The notes under the pieces are model-generated. The model saw only the letters and a list, made by a program, of their open reading frames with translations. It did no database searches and had not been told where the DNA came from. Shown piece by piece: positions 62,535-64,000 of a stretch of DNA of 64,000 bases (the stretch's first letter is position 1; each line of letters begins with the position of its first letter). A program made the position numbers and the translations under genes. Location of the stretch: positions 1 through 64,000 of the forward strand of contig CAWDWP010000007.1 in assembly GCA_963806045.1 (NCBI GenBank), in the 5' to 3' direction. This DNA is from DATCHW01 sp963806045 (GTDB lineage: Bacteria > Bacteroidota > Ignavibacteria > Tepidaquicellales > Tepidaquicellaceae).

Positions 62535-64000
62535 ATGAAATTAGAAGAATTAAATATTCAACAAAGAGAAAAATTATCAGAGTTCGGTGTTAATACCTGG
62601 TTTGTATTGGATTTACTTCATCAATTTACAGATAATCCTGAAAGTGTATCCCGGGAATGGCAAAATTTTTTCAATTCCATCAATATTGAAGTAAAAAAGG
62701 AAATTGCAAAAGCAGGCATAAGTGAGCCCGTAAATCGTGATTTTAAATACCCAACACTGACAAATAACGATGAGGCTACATTAATACGTGGTTCAGGAGC
62801 AAGAATTATAGAAAATATGAATACCAGTCTCACAATTCCTGTCGCAACTTCTATGCGAACTGTTCCCGTAAGAATTCTTGAAGAAAATCGAAAGATAATA
62901 AATAAGTATTCAGAAAAAAATCGCCATAAAAAAATATCGTACACTCACATCATTGGATGGGCAATTATTAAGGCAACAAAATTTATCCCTGTAATGAATG
63001 ATTCATTCAGTATAATTGATAATGAACCTTATGTGATTAAAAAAACTGACGTAAATATTGGTTTAGCAATAGATATTCAAAAGAAAGACGGTTCAAGATC
63101 TTTAATAGTACCAAATATTAAGAAGTCTCAGGAAATGAATTTCAAACAATACTTTGATGCTTATAATGATATTATTGAACGAGCAAAAATAAGTAAGATA
63201 GAAGTTGCCGATTTACAGGGTACCACAATATCATTAACTAATCCGGGGACTATTGGAACAGTCTCTTCTAACCCAAGACTAATGCTTGGGCAGGGGACAA
63301 TAATAGCTACGGGTGTAATTGATTATCCATCCGGTTTTCAAGCTGCCACTAAAGAAGTAATATCAAAATTAGGAATAAGTAAAGTTATGAATATCACGAG
63401 TACATATGATCACAGGATTATTCAGGGAGCAGAATCGGGGTTGTTTTTGAAAAAAATAAATGAACTACTAATCGGTGATGATCAGTTTTATGAAGAAATC
63501 TTTTCAGATTTAGAGATACCTACAAAGCCTATTTTATGGGAAGAAGATAAAAGTATTGATGAATTTGAAAGTATAAATAACATAGAGGAAATTGAAAAAC
63601 ATGCAAAAGTTATCCAAATGATAAATATGTACAGAGTTAGAGGACATTTACTTGCCAATCTGGATCCTCTGCATCCAAAAGCTCAATATCATCCTGAACT
63701 TGATCCTTCTAATTATGGGTTTACGGTATGGGATTTTGACAGGCAATTTATTACGGATGGATTAGGCGGGGTAAGATCTGCGAAACTCAGAGATATACTG
63801 GATATACTACATAAAACCTATTGCGAAAATATAGGAGTTGAGTTCAGACACATTCAGGACCCCGAGGAAAAGCATTGGATTCAGGAAAATATGGAATCAA
63901 TTCAGAATAGTCCTTTGTTTAATAGCAGAGTGAAAAAACATATACTCTATAAATTGATGCAGGCAGAAAGTTTTGAAAAATTCATTGATAAAAAATATTT
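62535..64000 (+). CDS. 2-oxoglutarate dehydrogenase, fused E2-E1 type (partial, runs off window)
   Basis: The ATG at 62535 opens a frame that is still open at the window end (over 480 residues of about 1200). Residues 12-50 match the E1 N-terminal segment (FGVNTWFVLDLLHQF, SVSREWQNFF). Residues 90-310 are an E2 acyltransferase catalytic domain ending TSTYDHRIIQGAESG, with the catalytic His in DHR. The E1 part then begins (MINMYRVRGHLLANLDPL, PSNYGFTVWDFDRQF). No lipoyl domain precedes the E2 part. This is the Kgd/OdhA layout known from actinobacteria and some Bacteroidetes-group lineages: it oxidises 2-oxoglutarate to succinyl-CoA in the TCA cycle, borrowing a lipoylated E2 from pyruvate dehydrogenase. 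Confidence 0.92.
   Translation, partial: MKLEELNIQQREKLSEFGVNTWFVLDLLHQFTDNPESVSREWQNFFNSINIEVKKEIAKAGISEPVNRDFKYPTLTNNDEATLIRGSGARIIENMNTSLTIPVATSMRTVPVRILEENRKIINKYSEKNRHKKISYTHIIGWAIIKATKFIPVMNDSFSIIDNEPYVIKKTDVNIGLAIDIQKKDGSRSLIVPNIKKSQEMNFKQYFDAYNDIIERAKISKIEVADLQGTTISLTNPGTIGTVSSNPRLMLGQGTIIATGVIDYPSGFQAATKEVISKLGISKVMNITSTYDHRIIQGAESGLFLKKINELLIGDDQFYEEIFSDLEIPTKPILWEEDKSIDEFESINNIEEIEKHAKVIQMINMYRVRGHLLANLDPLHPKAQYHPELDPSNYGFTVWDFDRQFITDGLGGVRSAKLRDILDILHKTYCENIGVEFRHIQDPEEKHWIQENMESIQNSPLFNSRVKKHILYKLMQAESFEKFIDKKY

Noticed and set aside
1..64000. CRISPR arrays, prophage or integrative element with attachment sites
   Set aside because: No regularly spaced repeats, no phage structural or integrase genes; the single tRNA gene has no nearby integrase or repeated 3' end.

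Overview
The window is about 64 kb of AT-rich bacterial chromosome, densely packed with genes on both strands. It most resembles the Ignavibacteria/Chlorobi side of the Bacteroidetes-Chlorobi group. Reasons: a gingipain-type C25 protease carries a C-terminal type IX secretion sorting domain with a YPNPFNP core; there is a lipoyl-free E2-E1 fusion form of 2-oxoglutarate dehydrogenase; lipoproteins and beta-barrels are plentiful; GTG and TTG starts are common; and Shine-Dalgarno sites (AAGGAG) precede only some genes. This placement is inferred from gene content. No rRNA is present.

Layout. 1-5.7 kb: a peptidase tail, an aldo/keto reductase, a META-domain protein, then a decarboxylase/TspO/ornithine cyclodeaminase-like run. 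5.7-17 kb: peptide and amino-acid use (PepT with an OPT transporter, an ACE-like M2 peptidase, an MFS carrier, a C1-type peptidase, a methionine gamma-lyase-like enzyme). 17-21.3 kb: small unknown genes, TsaD, and an exported protein paired with a BtuF-like lipoprotein. 21.5-26.1 kb: an NfrA/NfrB-like exopolysaccharide pair whose glycosyltransferase gene is split by a 1.86-kb insert. 26.3-34.1 kb: ABC-F ATPase, beta-barrel, MBL hydrolase, sodium:solute symporter, PriA, tRNA-Arg. 34.2-38 kb: the C25 protease. 38.3-40.3 kb: trigger factor and ClpP. 40.4-48.1 kb: a surface-glycan run (DUF2723 protein, GT2-methyltransferase fusion, YfhO-like protein, GT9). 48.1-55.7 kb, minus strand: TonB-type receptor, PhoU, PstB, LolD/LolE-like transporter, SbnI/SerK-like protein and an N-terminally truncated ClpB. 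55.8-62.3 kb: a decayed repeat gene, a CapA-like lipoprotein, Fmt and Def, an EF-G-like GTPase and a P-loop protein. 62.5 kb to the end: the fused 2-oxoglutarate dehydrogenase, running off the window.

Main observation. The GT2 catalytic domain of the NfrB-like protein is interrupted between its GTGMGF and TEDY motifs by a segment worth about 619 codons. That segment encodes a membrane helix, a SPOR-like fold, a domain resembling the N-terminal domain of IS5-type transposases (DUF772) and a long coiled coil. Removing it at a flanking 8-bp direct repeat restores a smooth glycosyltransferase.

A second theme is single-base frame breaks in otherwise conserved genes (the peptidase at the left edge, the aldo/keto reductase start, the SPOR-like part of the insert, the repeat gene and twice in fmt). 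Together with the half-length clpB they suggest either indel errors in the source sequence or real gene decay; the sequence alone does not decide which.
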